From positions 868,001 to 932,000 of the forward strand of contig NZ_JARUND010000001.1 of the NCBI RefSeq assembly GCF_036898825.1: DNA of 64,000 nucleotides, read 5' to 3'. This stretch comes from Streptomyces sp. B21-083 (lineage in GTDB: Bacteria > Actinomycetota > Actinomycetes > Streptomycetales > Streptomycetaceae). The number at the start of each line of letters is the position of its first letter. The stretch's first letter is position 1. A program made the translations under genes and the position numbers. Shown piece by piece: positions 16,181 through 24,102 of the stretch. The notes below the pieces were generated by a model. It ran no database searches, was not told the origin of the DNA, and saw only the letters and a list, made by a program, of their open reading frames with translations.

Positions 16181-16903
16181 TCAGTGTCTGTCCTGTGCGG
16201 CGCGGACGAGGGCGTCGAAGAGTCCCTGCTGGGCGGGGTCCTGGTGGGCCGTGTCCTCGGGGTGCCACTGGACGGCGGTGAACCATGCCTGCGAGCCGGG
16301 AAGTTCGAGTCCTTCCACAGTGTCGTCGTCGGCCCTCGCGGTGACTGCCAGTCCGGCACCGGCGCTGTCCACCCGCTGGTGGTGGTAGCAGGAGGCGTCC
16401 ACCTTCTCGGCGCCGGCTGCCTGTTCGAGCAGGGTGCCACGACGGATCGCCACCGAGTGCACGACGTGGCGGTGTTCGCGTTCCGGTCCGCCCATGTCCT
16501 GCTCCAGGGTGCCGCCGAGGGCGACGTTCACGACCTGCAGACCGCGGCAGATCGCGAGCAGCGGCAGGCCCGACTCCAGTGCGTGGCGGGCGACTTCGAG
16601 GTCGAAGGCGTCCTGGACGGCGTCGACGTCGTAGACACTGTCGTGGGTGTCGGCCGCGCCGTAGCGATATGGGGCGAGGTCACCGCCGCCGGGGAGCAGG
16701 ACCCCGTCGAAGCGGGCCAGGCGTGCGGCCACGCCATGGTGGGCCGGGTCGGCCGGGTGGATGGTCGCCGGTTCGCCGCCGGCCCGCCAGACCGCCTCGA
16801 TCAGGGCGCGGGCGTTGACCTCGGCGGCGTAGCGCAGGGCGGAGGTGGTGGCGGAGAACCGGGCGGGGATCGCGATGAGCGGTCTTGTCGCGGTACGGGT
16901 CAC
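16181..16903 (-). CDS. Gamma-glutamyl-gamma-aminobutyrate hydrolase family (PuuD-like)
   Basis: A 240-aa class-I glutamine-amidotransferase-fold hydrolase. The nucleophile Cys119 sits in LAICRGLQVVNVALGG, and the partner His214/Glu216 in QWHPE completes the triad. It starts at a GTG that overlaps the stop of the upstream aldehyde dehydrogenase (GTGA), so the two are coupled. By family it removes the gamma-glutamyl group from an N-glutamylated acid after the dehydrogenase has oxidised the aldehyde, as in the E. coli Puu route. With the glutamine synthetase homologue and permease nearby, it forms a gamma-glutamylation module. Confidence 0.88.
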   Translation of the reverse strand: MTRTATRPLIAIPARFSATTSALRYAAEVNARALIEAVWRAGGEPATIHPADPAHHGVAARLARFDGVLLPGGGDLAPYRYGAADTHDSVYDVDAVQDAFDLEVARHALESGLPLLAICRGLQVVNVALGGTLEQDMGGPEREHRHVVHSVAIRRGTLLEQAAGAEKVDASCYHHQRVDSAGAGLAVTARADDDTVEGLELPGSQAWFTAVQWHPEDTAHQDPAQQGLFDALVRAAQDRH

Positions 16904-18390
16904 AGCTGGATCCAGGTGGTCTTGAGCTCGGTGTACTTCTCCAGGGCGTGGGCGGACTTGTCCCGGCCGTTGCCGGACTGCTTCATGCCGCCGAAGGGGA
17001 CGGTCAGGTCGCCCTCCTCGTAGCAGTTGACCCAGACCGTGCCTGCCTTCAGCGCCCGTGAGACCTGGTGGGCGGTGGACAGGTTCGAGGTCCACAGGCC
17101 GGCGGCGAGGCCGTACTCGGTGGCGTTGGCCAGGCGCACCGCCTCGTCGAGGTCGTCGAAGGTGAGCACGGACAGGACGGGCCCGAAGATCTCCTCACGG
17201 GACAACCGCATGCCCGGTTCCACGCGGTCGAAGACGGTGGGCCGCAGGAAGCTGCCGCCGCTCTCGGCCAGCGTGCGGCCGCCGCCGACACGCAGCCGGG
17301 CGCCTTCGTCGAGGCCGGTGGCGATGTGTCCGAGGACGCGCTCCAGGTGGCTCTCGCCGACCAGGGCGCCCATCTCGGTCGCGGGGTCGAGGGGGTCACC
17401 GACGCGCAGTTCCCGGGCCCGGGCCACGATCGCCTCGGTGACGCGTTCGGCGACGGAGGAGTGCACCAGCAGCCGGGACGGGGCGGTGCACATCTCGCCC
17501 TGGTTGAAGAAGATGCCCCAGGCGGCGGTGGCGGCGGCCTTCTCCAGGTCGGGGGCGTCGGGAAGGATGATGTTCGGGGACTTGCCACCGAGTTCGAGCC
17601 AGACGCGCTTGAGGTTGGAGTCGGCGGCGTAGTGCAGGAAGTGGCGGCCGACGGCGGTGGAGCCGGTGAAGGCCAGCACGTCGACGTCGGAGTGCGTGCC
17701 GAGGGCGCGCCCTGCCACCGGCCCGTTGCCGTTGACCACGTTCAGCACGCCTGGAGGCAGCCCGGCCTCGGTGGCGATCCGGCCGAGCAGCAGCGCGGAC
17801 AGCGGCGAGTTCTCGGACGGCTTCAGTACGACCGTGCAGCCGGCTGCCAGCGCCGGGGCAACCTTCCAGGAGGCCAGCGTGAGGGGGAAGTTCCATGGCA
17901 CGACCGCGCCGACCACACCGGCCGGTTCCCGGGTGACCAGGGCAAGGGCGTCGGGGGCGGTGTGCGGCGACTCGTCGGTGAGCTTGTCGGCCAACTGCCC
18001 GTACCAGCGGAAGGTGTTGATGGCGGCGCGCAGTTCGATGCCGTACGCGTCCGCGATCGGCTTGCCCATCTCCAGGCTCACCGTCAGTGCCAGTTCCGCA
18101 CGGCGTTCCTCGAGGAGGTCGGCGATGCGCAGCAGTACCCGGCCGCGCTCGACGGGCGGCAGGTGCGGCCAGGGGCCGGAGTCGAAGGCGCGTCGCGCGG
18201 CGGCCACTGCCGCGTTCACCTCCGCGACGCCCCCGTCGGCGACCTGCGCCAGCACCTGACCGTCACGGGGCGAGACGACCGAGTAACTCGGTCCCCCGCC
18301 GGGGTTGTCGGCCCCGTCGATGTGATGGGCGCCGGACAGGTCCAGGGACTTGGCGCGGCGCGCCCACTCCTCGTGCGTGACGTCCGTCAT
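16900..18390 (-). CDS. Aldehyde dehydrogenase (PuuC-like)
   Basis: A 496-aa NAD(P)-dependent ALDH with all catalytic residues: Asn167 in VVPWNFPL, Glu266 in LELGGKSPN and the nucleophile Cys301 in NQGEMCTAPSRL. I chose ATG 18390, which has GGAGG 7 bases upstream. Coupling to the PuuD-like hydrolase and proximity to a glutamine synthetase homologue and an amine-type permease suggest oxidation of a gamma-glutamyl aminoaldehyde, but oxidation of an arylacetaldehyde is also possible. A TTTGATATCAAA palindrome lies 23 bp upstream of the ATG. Confidence 0.9.
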   Translation of the reverse strand: MTDVTHEEWARRAKSLDLSGAHHIDGADNPGGGPSYSVVSPRDGQVLAQVADGGVAEVNAAVAAARRAFDSGPWPHLPPVERGRVLLRIADLLEERRAELALTVSLEMGKPIADAYGIELRAAINTFRWYGQLADKLTDESPHTAPDALALVTREPAGVVGAVVPWNFPLTLASWKVAPALAAGCTVVLKPSENSPLSALLLGRIATEAGLPPGVLNVVNGNGPVAGRALGTHSDVDVLAFTGSTAVGRHFLHYAADSNLKRVWLELGGKSPNIILPDAPDLEKAAATAAWGIFFNQGEMCTAPSRLLVHSSVAERVTEAIVARARELRVGDPLDPATEMGALVGESHLERVLGHIATGLDEGARLRVGGGRTLAESGGSFLRPTVFDRVEPGMRLSREEIFGPVLSVLTFDDLDEAVRLANATEYGLAAGLWTSNLSTAHQVSRALKAGTVWVNCYEEGDLTVPFGGMKQSGNGRDKSAHALEKYTELKTTWIQL

Positions 18391-18412
18391 GAGAGAGCCT
18401 CCAACAAGAATA

Positions 18413-18424
18413 TTTGATATCAAA
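18413..18424. promoter_or_regulatory. TTTGATATCAAA operator upstream of the ALDH
   Basis: A perfect 12-bp palindrome followed by C, 23 bp upstream of the ALDH start. Related boxes TTTGGCTTCAAAC and TTTGGCCTCAAAC lie upstream of the glutamine synthetase gene (28,884 and 28,991), giving a shared TTTG-N3-TCAAAC pattern. The cognate regulator is not obvious in the window. Confidence 0.55.
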
Positions 18425-18609
18425 CGATATGGTGGGCGGTCGGCCGCCACAAGGGCTCACGAGAATCGGTCCGGCCTGCCGCGGGGCCCGGAAAGGAACG
18501 CTTGGCGTGCGCGCGGCAGCTGCGGGGGCGGTTTCCCGACGCCGACGACCGGGAGGTCATGTCGCTCGGCGGGCCGTGACCGGTACGACGAGGCCGCGGT
18601 CGAGGCTGG

Positions 18610-18960
18610 ACCGGCGGCGAGCTCGCCCTGCCGCATAAGCGGTGTCACCTCGGCGTCCCGATTCTCGGCGTCCGCTTCGACGCCCAGGCGCTGGCCACCG
18701 TCCTCGGCGGCGGCCGAGCTTCCGCGCGCCCCGAGATCGGCTGGTACAACCGGTGCGTCCTGCTTGCGGACGCCACGGAGGTAGCCCGCGACGCCGTGGG
18801 CGCGCGGGCCTTCCGCGCGGGACGCTCCTTCGGGGTGCGGTTCCATCCGGAGAATCGCCACGGCAGCGATCCGCGCTTACGCCCGGCCGCACCATGGAGC
18901 CGACGGCACGCGACAACGCCCGCCGCCTGGGCGACGGCTTCCTCGATCCAGTGGCGAACG
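18610..18960 (+). pseudogene. Class-I glutamine amidotransferase remnant
   Basis: The plus strand reads LGVPILGVRFDAQALATVLG, then PEIGWYNRCVLLADATEVA, and GRSFGVRFHPEN. These are landmarks of GMP-synthase-like class-I amidotransferases (usual GVCFGAQ and QFHPE). The nucleophile position is Arg instead of Cys, the segment between the two halves is shortened, and a frameshift separates a possible C-terminal helix (ARDNARRLGDGFL). There is no start. It occupies the gap between the ALDH and the permease; nothing else is seen in 18,391-19,093 except the hairpin at 19,054. Confidence 0.65.
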
Positions 18961-19053
18961 CGTCCGGCCGGACGGCGTGCGCTGCGTTCTTCGCCCGGCC
19001 ATGTGATTCCTCCGCAAACCGCCGTCCGCCGTCCGCCGTCGGATGGAACTACG

Positions 19054-19081
19054 GTGCGGCCCGGCCGGAACCGGGCCGCAC
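19054..19081 (-). terminator. Terminator hairpin after the permease gene
   Basis: The perfect 11-bp arms GTGCGGCCCGG / CCGGGCCGCAC have a 6-nt loop and begin 13 bp downstream of the permease stop on the minus strand. Confidence 0.75.
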
Positions 19082-19093
19082 CGGGTGGCCGCG

Positions 19094-20551
19094 TCAGCTC
19101 TGCGCCGTAGCCCTGCTGCGGGTCAGCCGGCCGGCGACCACCCCGATGACCAGCACCGCGGGGACGCTGAGCTGGAGCCAGACCGCGGTGACCTTGTCGC
19201 CGCCGATGAGCGTGGTGAAGTTCTCGATGATGAGCCAGATGGCGCCGGCGATGCCGAGCGCGCCCAGAACTGGGGCGATCAGCGTGTTCCAGGGGCGGGT
19301 GTCGGCGCGCGACCGGCGGAAGTAGACCACCACGGAGGCGGAGGTCAGGAAGTACAGGAGCATGATGCCCAGCACCGCGACGCCACTGAACCAGGAGAAG
19401 AGCGTCAGCACCGGGTCCTTGCCCAGTACGGCGAACGGTATGACGAGCACGATCGAGATCGCGGTCTGGACGATGCCTGCCACCCAGGGCGAGTGGCGGC
19501 GGTTGATGGCGGTCAGCTTGTGCGGCAGGAGCCCTTCGCGGCCGAGGGAGAACAGGTAGCGGTTGGCGGAGTTGTGGAAGGCCAGGATGCCGGCGAAGAG
19601 GGAGGTGGCCAGCAGGATCGGCAGCACGTCGCCCGTCCAGCCGCCGAACTGGGCGGCGATCGGCGCGAAGACGAAGGCCGCGGCGTCTCCGCTTTCCAGC
19701 GCCTTGCCCGCCTCGCCGGCGGCCTGGGACGCGCCGTGCGCGGAGATCAGCATCCATGAGGTGAAGGCGAAGAAGCCGGTGATCACGGCGACCGACAGGT
19801 AGGTGGCCCGGGGGACGGTCTTGCGCGGTTCGCGGGCCTCCTCACCGTAGATGGCGGTGGCTTCGAAACCGAACATCGACGCGACGGCGAACATCAGCGC
19901 CACCCCCGGAGCGCCCTGGAACACGGCCGACGGCGAGAAGCTGTCACCGAAGCCGAGCCCCTCGGGCCCGCCGCCTTTGAAGAAGGTGACGAGGGCGAAG
20001 ACGATCAGGATGCTGAACTCCGCCAGCACGAACACGGCGAGGATCTTGGCGCCCATCTCGATGCCCGAGGCGCCCAGGCCCTGGACGATCACCATCGTGA
20101 CCAGGGCCCACACCCACCACCCCACGCGGGCGCCGCTGTAGTGCTCGACCAGGCCGCTGACGGTGGCGCCGTACAGCCCGTACATGGCGGCCTGGACCGC
20201 GCAGTAGGCGAAGAGGGCGACGCCCGCGCTGCCGGAGCCGGTCTGCCGGCCCAGCCCCTTGCCGATGTAGGTGTAGAAGGCGCCGGCGTCCACGACGTGA
20301 CGGCCCATGGCGACAAAGCCGACGGAGAACAGCAGGATGACGACACCGGCCGCCAGGTACGCGGCGGGAGCGCCGGCTCCGTTGCCGATGGCGACGGCGA
20401 TGGGCACGGCGCCGGCGATGCCGGTCAGCGGCGCCTGCGCCGACAGGACGAAGAAGAGGATGCCCAGAACGCCGAGTGAGTTGGGCTTGAGACTGCCTGC
20501 CATAGGGGAATCCTGCGCGGTCCGCGTCGCGACCGCTGTCTGATTGTCCAC
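19094..20551 (-). CDS. APC-family amino acid/amine permease
   Basis: A 485-aa integral membrane transporter of the amino acid-polyamine-organocation superfamily. About 12 hydrophobic segments are visible, beginning LGVLGILFFVLSAQAPLTGI. The conserved SMFGFEATAIYGEEAREPRK motif marks the loop after helix 6 of APC permeases. The frame begins at a GTG (MDNQTAV) with AGGTGA upstream; an ATG at MAGSLKP is an alternative. Its position next to the ALDH/PuuD-like pair and the P450 operon suggests it imports the amine or amino-acid-like substrate of the island. A hairpin ends the gene. Confidence 0.9.
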   Translation of the reverse strand: MDNQTAVATRTAQDSPMAGSLKPNSLGVLGILFFVLSAQAPLTGIAGAVPIAVAIGNGAGAPAAYLAAGVVILLFSVGFVAMGRHVVDAGAFYTYIGKGLGRQTGSGSAGVALFAYCAVQAAMYGLYGATVSGLVEHYSGARVGWWVWALVTMVIVQGLGASGIEMGAKILAVFVLAEFSILIVFALVTFFKGGGPEGLGFGDSFSPSAVFQGAPGVALMFAVASMFGFEATAIYGEEAREPRKTVPRATYLSVAVITGFFAFTSWMLISAHGASQAAGEAGKALESGDAAAFVFAPIAAQFGGWTGDVLPILLATSLFAGILAFHNSANRYLFSLGREGLLPHKLTAINRRHSPWVAGIVQTAISIVLVIPFAVLGKDPVLTLFSWFSGVAVLGIMLLYFLTSASVVVYFRRSRADTRPWNTLIAPVLGALGIAGAIWLIIENFTTLIGGDKVTAVWLQLSVPAVLVIGVVAGRLTRSRATAQS

Positions 20552-20819
20552 TCGAGATCACCTGCTGGGAACGGGGAAGGGTGATTTTTCGTTTCGGGCC
20601 AAATGAGTTGCCTCATGGTGGGCCGGAGCTATCCGTTTGACAAGGGGTCTGGGCGAGGATTTTCGACTGGTCGCCGGTTCCTTACAGGCCCGTAACCCAC
20701 CAGGTGGGGCAGATGGGCGCCGCGCCGGTCGCGACGACCGGCTTCGGAATGACGGTCAGGTCGCCGGCGTCGCCCTTCTGCGGGGGCCGGGCGATGAGCG
20801 GCGACAGGCTGTCGGCTGT

Positions 20820-21032
20820 CTACTCGTGGACGGAGATGGCCTGGAGCGGGCAGACGTCGGCGGCCTCGTGCAGTTCGTCCGCGCTCGCCCGGCCCACCTC
20901 GGCCTCGTACACGTCGGTGGCTTCGGCCCGCAGGGCCAGGCGGCCCTGGTCGTCGAGGGCGAAGAGGCCGGGAGCGGCGTACACGCACTGTCCGTGGTCC
21001 TGGCACTTCTCTAGGTCGACTTCGACGCGCAT
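20820..21032 (-). CDS. P450-associated [3Fe-4S]-type ferredoxin
   Basis: A 70-aa ferredoxin with Cys10, Cys16 and Cys61 and a histidine (His13) in KCQDHGQC, where a four-cluster ferredoxin would have a cysteine. The CxxHxxC...CP pattern is characteristic of single-cluster [3Fe-4S] ferredoxins that feed actinobacterial cytochromes P450. It lies 59 bp downstream of the P450 gene on the same strand and so is co-transcribed with it. Compared with the second ferredoxin (28,579) it carries an 8-residue insertion before the last cysteine. Confidence 0.92.
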   Translation of the reverse strand: MRVEVDLEKCQDHGQCVYAAPGLFALDDQGRLALRAEATDVYEAEVGRASADELHEAADVCPLQAISVHE

Positions 21033-21091
21033 GCGATGTGCTCCTTGTGCCGGTTTTCGTGCGATACGGGAAGCGCGGGCGGTCCGGTGGG

Positions 21092-22273
21092 TCAGCGCAG
21101 CCGGATCGGCAGCCGGGCGATGCTGCGCAGGAACTCGGTGTGGGTGAAGGCGGGCTCGCCGGCGAGTTCGATCGTGCTGAAGCGGTTCACCAGCGAGGTG
21201 AAGACCACGTCGGCCTCCGCGCGGGCGAGGACCTGGCCCGCGCAGCCGTGCTGGCCCGAGCCGAAGGCCAGGTGCTGGCCGGCCGCGACGGGGCGGGTGT
21301 GGTCGAAGCGGTCCGGGTCCGGGAAGACCTCCGGGTCGCGGTTGGCGGACCCGATCAGCAGGACCAGGACCTCGCCGGCGGGCACGGTCGTGTCACCGAT
21401 GGCCGTCTCCTGGGTGGTGAGCCGGGCGACCATCTGCTCGGGTGTCTCGATGCGCAGGATCTCGTTGATGAAGCCGGGCCTCGCCTCGGGCCGGTCGCGG
21501 TAGATCCCGATGTACTCGGGGTGCTCCGCCATGTGCCGGACGCCCTGGACGATCAGGTGCTTGATGTCGAGGTGGCCGACGGCGAAGAAGAGCAGGATGG
21601 TCCGGACGACCTCGTTCTCGCTCATCCTCCCCTCGTCCTGAGCGGCGAGGAAGGCGTCGATCAGGCCGTCGCCGGGGTCGGCGCGCTTGTGGGCGATCAG
21701 GCCGCGGACGTGTTCCTCGTACCACTCGAAGGCCTCGCCGCTGATCCGCCAGTCGTCCTCGTCCGATCCGGGGCCCAGGCTCAGCCCGATGTCGTAGGTG
21801 TACTTCTGGATCTCCAGCATCTTGGCGGGCTCGATGCCGAAGACATGACAGATCGTGTCGAACGTGGAGCGCAGCGCGAGGTCGCTCACCGCGTCGAGGG
21901 TGCCGTCGCCTGTCGCCGCCTCGTCGAGGACGGCGTCCACGGAGGCCTGCATGACCTTGGCCCATTTTTCGACGGCCTTCGGCGTGAACCAGCGGTTGGT
22001 GACGCGGCGCAGCCGCGTGTGGTCCGGGGCGTCCTGGCCGAGCATCGTGTCGTGCAGGGGATCGGCCACGCCGAAGTCGAGCTTGCGGACGCTGAGAGTG
22101 GGATTGCGGATCAGCTTGGCGACGTCCTCGTAGCGGGACACGACGCAGACGCCCGTCGGGTGCCGGTAGACAGGCGCCTCCCTGCGGAGCCGGGCGTAGT
22201 ACGGGGCGGGGTCGGCGCGGTAGTCGGCGGCGCGGAACGGGAGAAGGTCTGCTGCGGGAGCCTCGGTGGTCAT
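21092..22273 (-). CDS. Cytochrome P450 with atypical I-helix
   Basis: A 393-aa class-I bacterial P450. The haem-ligand loop is FGSGQHGCAGQVLAR (Cys344), and the ExxR pair is in NEILRIE. The I-helix, normally (A/G)Gx(D/E)T(T/S), reads AVGHLDIK at residues 231-238, so the acid-alcohol pair used for oxygen activation is missing. I start at ATG 22273 (MTTEAPAAD), which has GAGGAG 7 bases upstream; the longer frame reaches into the operator. The ferredoxin gene follows. A role in hydroxylating or demethylating an aromatic substrate is inferred from context. Confidence 0.92.
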   Translation of the reverse strand: MTTEAPAADLLPFRAADYRADPAPYYARLRREAPVYRHPTGVCVVSRYEDVAKLIRNPTLSVRKLDFGVADPLHDTMLGQDAPDHTRLRRVTNRWFTPKAVEKWAKVMQASVDAVLDEAATGDGTLDAVSDLALRSTFDTICHVFGIEPAKMLEIQKYTYDIGLSLGPGSDEDDWRISGEAFEWYEEHVRGLIAHKRADPGDGLIDAFLAAQDEGRMSENEVVRTILLFFAVGHLDIKHLIVQGVRHMAEHPEYIGIYRDRPEARPGFINEILRIETPEQMVARLTTQETAIGDTTVPAGEVLVLLIGSANRDPEVFPDPDRFDHTRPVAAGQHLAFGSGQHGCAGQVLARAEADVVFTSLVNRFSTIELAGEPAFTHTEFLRSIARLPIRLR

Positions 22274-22330
22274 GGGGATCTCCTCGGGTGCGTGGCGGTC
22301 TCGGACCAGCCGGTGCCATGCGGCGAGAAT

Positions 22331-22344
22331 TATCCAATCGGACA
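22331..22344. promoter_or_regulatory. TATCC-N4-GGACA operator upstream of the P450/ferredoxin operon
   Basis: TATCCAATCGGACA lies 58 bp upstream of the P450 ATG. Read on the minus strand it is TGTCC-GATT-GGATAATT, nearly the same as the site at 28,930 (TGTCC-AGGT-GGATAATT) and matching the palindrome at 12,781. I take it as a binding site for the two TetR proteins of the island. Confidence 0.65.
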
Positions 22345-22423
22345 GTTTCGTCAATGCTTCCGGCCCGCGTAATCGATTCTTTACTCGTGCGGAGTCAAAC
22401 GAACGCCTGAAGGCTGAACGATG

Positions 22424-22455
22424 AAGGCCCTGGACGCCGGGGCGTCCAGGGCCTT
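22424..22455 (-). terminator. 32-bp perfect palindrome terminating the tetR gene
   Basis: The arms AAGGCCCTGGACGCC / GGCGTCCAGGGCCTT (15 bp, perfect) lie 33 bp downstream of the second TetR stop. They insulate it from the P450 operon, whose promoter region starts just beyond. Confidence 0.85.
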
Positions 22456-22487
22456 GCAGAGGGGCTTTGCAGGGGGTGGTCAGACGG

Positions 22488-23114
22488 TCATGGCCGGTCC
22501 TCGGGCGGGTCGGCGCCGTCGCCGGCGAGGAGCCTCAGCAGGGAACGCAGTTCGTCCAGCGCCGCGTCCGTGACGTCCGGTTCGCCGAGGACGAGCTGGT
22601 GCAGCACGAGGCCGTCCAGCGCGGCGAAGATCAGCCGCGCCAGCGCCCGGTTGGCGCCGGCGGGCACCATGCGGGACAGCTCGCGCTCGGTGGCGTCGAA
22701 GTACTCGTCGTACAGGGCGCGAATCTGCGGCAGCAGCTCCGGCCTGCGCGTCGACTCCAGCAGCAGCTCGTACTGGAACATCTGGGTGCCCGGTGCCGCC
22801 GTGACCATGTCGGACAGCCCGGTGGAGAAGTCCGCGACCTTGCCGGTGCCGGGTTCGAGGGCGCTGGTGCTCAGCGAGGTGCGGATCGTGTGGGCGAGTG
22901 CCTCCTCGATCAGCGCGTCGCGCGAACCGAAGTGGTGCACGACGAGCCCGTGGGTGACGCCCGCCTCCTCCGCGACGGCCCGGTAGGTCAGCTTGCGCAG
23001 CCCGCCGCGCGCCACCACGCGCACGGCGGCGTTGAGCAGGGCCTCGCGCCCCTCCCCGTAGTTCAGGCGTTTGCGCGACCCCCTGCTCTGGGAGGTGTCC
23101 GCGGAATCGGTCAT
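22488..23114 (-). CDS. TetR-family regulator 2 of the catabolic island
   Basis: A 208-aa regulator starting MTDSADTSQS, with HTH residues about 41-72 (KLTYRAVAEEAGVTHGLVVH then HFGSRDAL). The DNA-binding region is nearly the same as in the TetR at 12,103, and the ligand domain is related too (FQYELLLESTRRPEL against FQYELKLEAIRSPEL). It sits between the ring-cleavage operon and the P450 operon on the same strand, with its own terminator. A duplicated repressor pair with one shared operator is the simplest reading; the ligands may differ. Confidence 0.9.
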   Translation of the reverse strand: MTDSADTSQSRGSRKRLNYGEGREALLNAAVRVVARGGLRKLTYRAVAEEAGVTHGLVVHHFGSRDALIEEALAHTIRTSLSTSALEPGTGKVADFSTGLSDMVTAAPGTQMFQYELLLESTRRPELLPQIRALYDEYFDATERELSRMVPAGANRALARLIFAALDGLVLHQLVLGEPDVTDAALDELRSLLRLLAGDGADPPEDRP

Positions 23115-23245
23115 GGCTGTGACCCTACCCAGCGCTTCGGTGCGGCAGCATCGCCGGCCGGGAGGGAGACGGCGGTCCGCGATGTGGTGCGTGCCGCGCC
23201 GGGCGGAGCAGTGGGCCGCCCGGTGCGGCACGGGCTCTCGAGCGG

Positions 23246-24091
23246 TCAACGCCGGGGCGCGCGGATGCCGCGGAACTCCCAGTCGCCGCCGAGTGCGGTG
23301 GACAGCACCTCCTCGGACTCGGTGGGCTGGGCGCCGACGTCGGCGCGGATGGACGTGGGGCCGGTGACGATGTGGTTGGTCAGTTTGCCGAGGCCCTCCA
23401 CCTCGACCTCGACCACGTCGCCGGGCTGTACGGGACGGGAGTTGGCCGGGGTGCCGGACAGCAGGACATCACCCGGGTGGAGGGTGATGGTGCGGGCGAT
23501 GTCGGCGACGAGGTAGTGCATGTCCCACTGCATCTCGTCGGTCGAACCGTCCTGCACGACCTGGCCGTTGACGTACGTACGCAGGTACTTGCCGTGGAAG
23601 TCCCAGTCGGTGACCAGGCCGGGGCCGAGCGGGCAGAGGGTGTCGGAGCCCTTGACGCGGAGCATGGAGCCGGCGTCGGTGTCGCGGAAGTCGTGCAGGC
23701 CGTAGTCGTTGGCGATGGTGTAGCCCGCGATGTACTCCCCCGCCTGGGAAGGGGAGATGTTCCGTGCGGTCCTGCCGATGACGATGGCGACCTCACCCTC
23801 GTAGTTGAGCCACTTGCAGCCCTCGGGGCGGACGATGGCGCCCTGGTGGGAGTTGAGGGCCGAGGTCGGCTTGTGGAAGTACGTGGGCGTGCCGGGCAGA
23901 TCGATCCCGAACTCGTCCACGCGGCTGCGGTGGTTGAGATGGACGGCGATCACCTTCGACGGCACCACCGGGGGCAGGTGCTGTGCTTCCTCGGTCTTGA
24001 CGCGGCGGCCGTCCCCGGCGACGAGTTCGTCCCCCTCGACGGTGACCTGGACGGCGGAACCGTCCAGGAGGATGCGGCGGTACTCGGGCAT
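23246..24091 (-). CDS. Fumarylacetoacetate hydrolase-family protein (HpaG-like)
   Basis: A 281-aa FAH-family enzyme with the catalytic-domain motifs YFHKPTSALNSHQGAIVRP, CKWLNYEGEVAIVIGRTARN, ANDYGLHDFR, KGSDTLCPLGP and GDVLLSGTPANSRPVQPGD. The acidic metal ligands (Glu-Gly-Glu and the later Asp) are in place. Eleven bases separate it from the extradiol dioxygenase upstream, so it belongs to the same operon. In the homoprotocatechuate meta-cleavage route this family isomerises, decarboxylates or hydrates the opened-ring product. The start ATG 24091 has TAGGAG upstream. Confidence 0.88.
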   Translation of the reverse strand: MPEYRRILLDGSAVQVTVEGDELVAGDGRRVKTEEAQHLPPVVPSKVIAVHLNHRSRVDEFGIDLPGTPTYFHKPTSALNSHQGAIVRPEGCKWLNYEGEVAIVIGRTARNISPSQAGEYIAGYTIANDYGLHDFRDTDAGSMLRVKGSDTLCPLGPGLVTDWDFHGKYLRTYVNGQVVQDGSTDEMQWDMHYLVADIARTITLHPGDVLLSGTPANSRPVQPGDVVEVEVEGLGKLTNHIVTGPTSIRADVGAQPTESEEVLSTALGGDWEFRGIRAPRR

Positions 24092-24102
24092 GGCAGGGGC
24101 TC

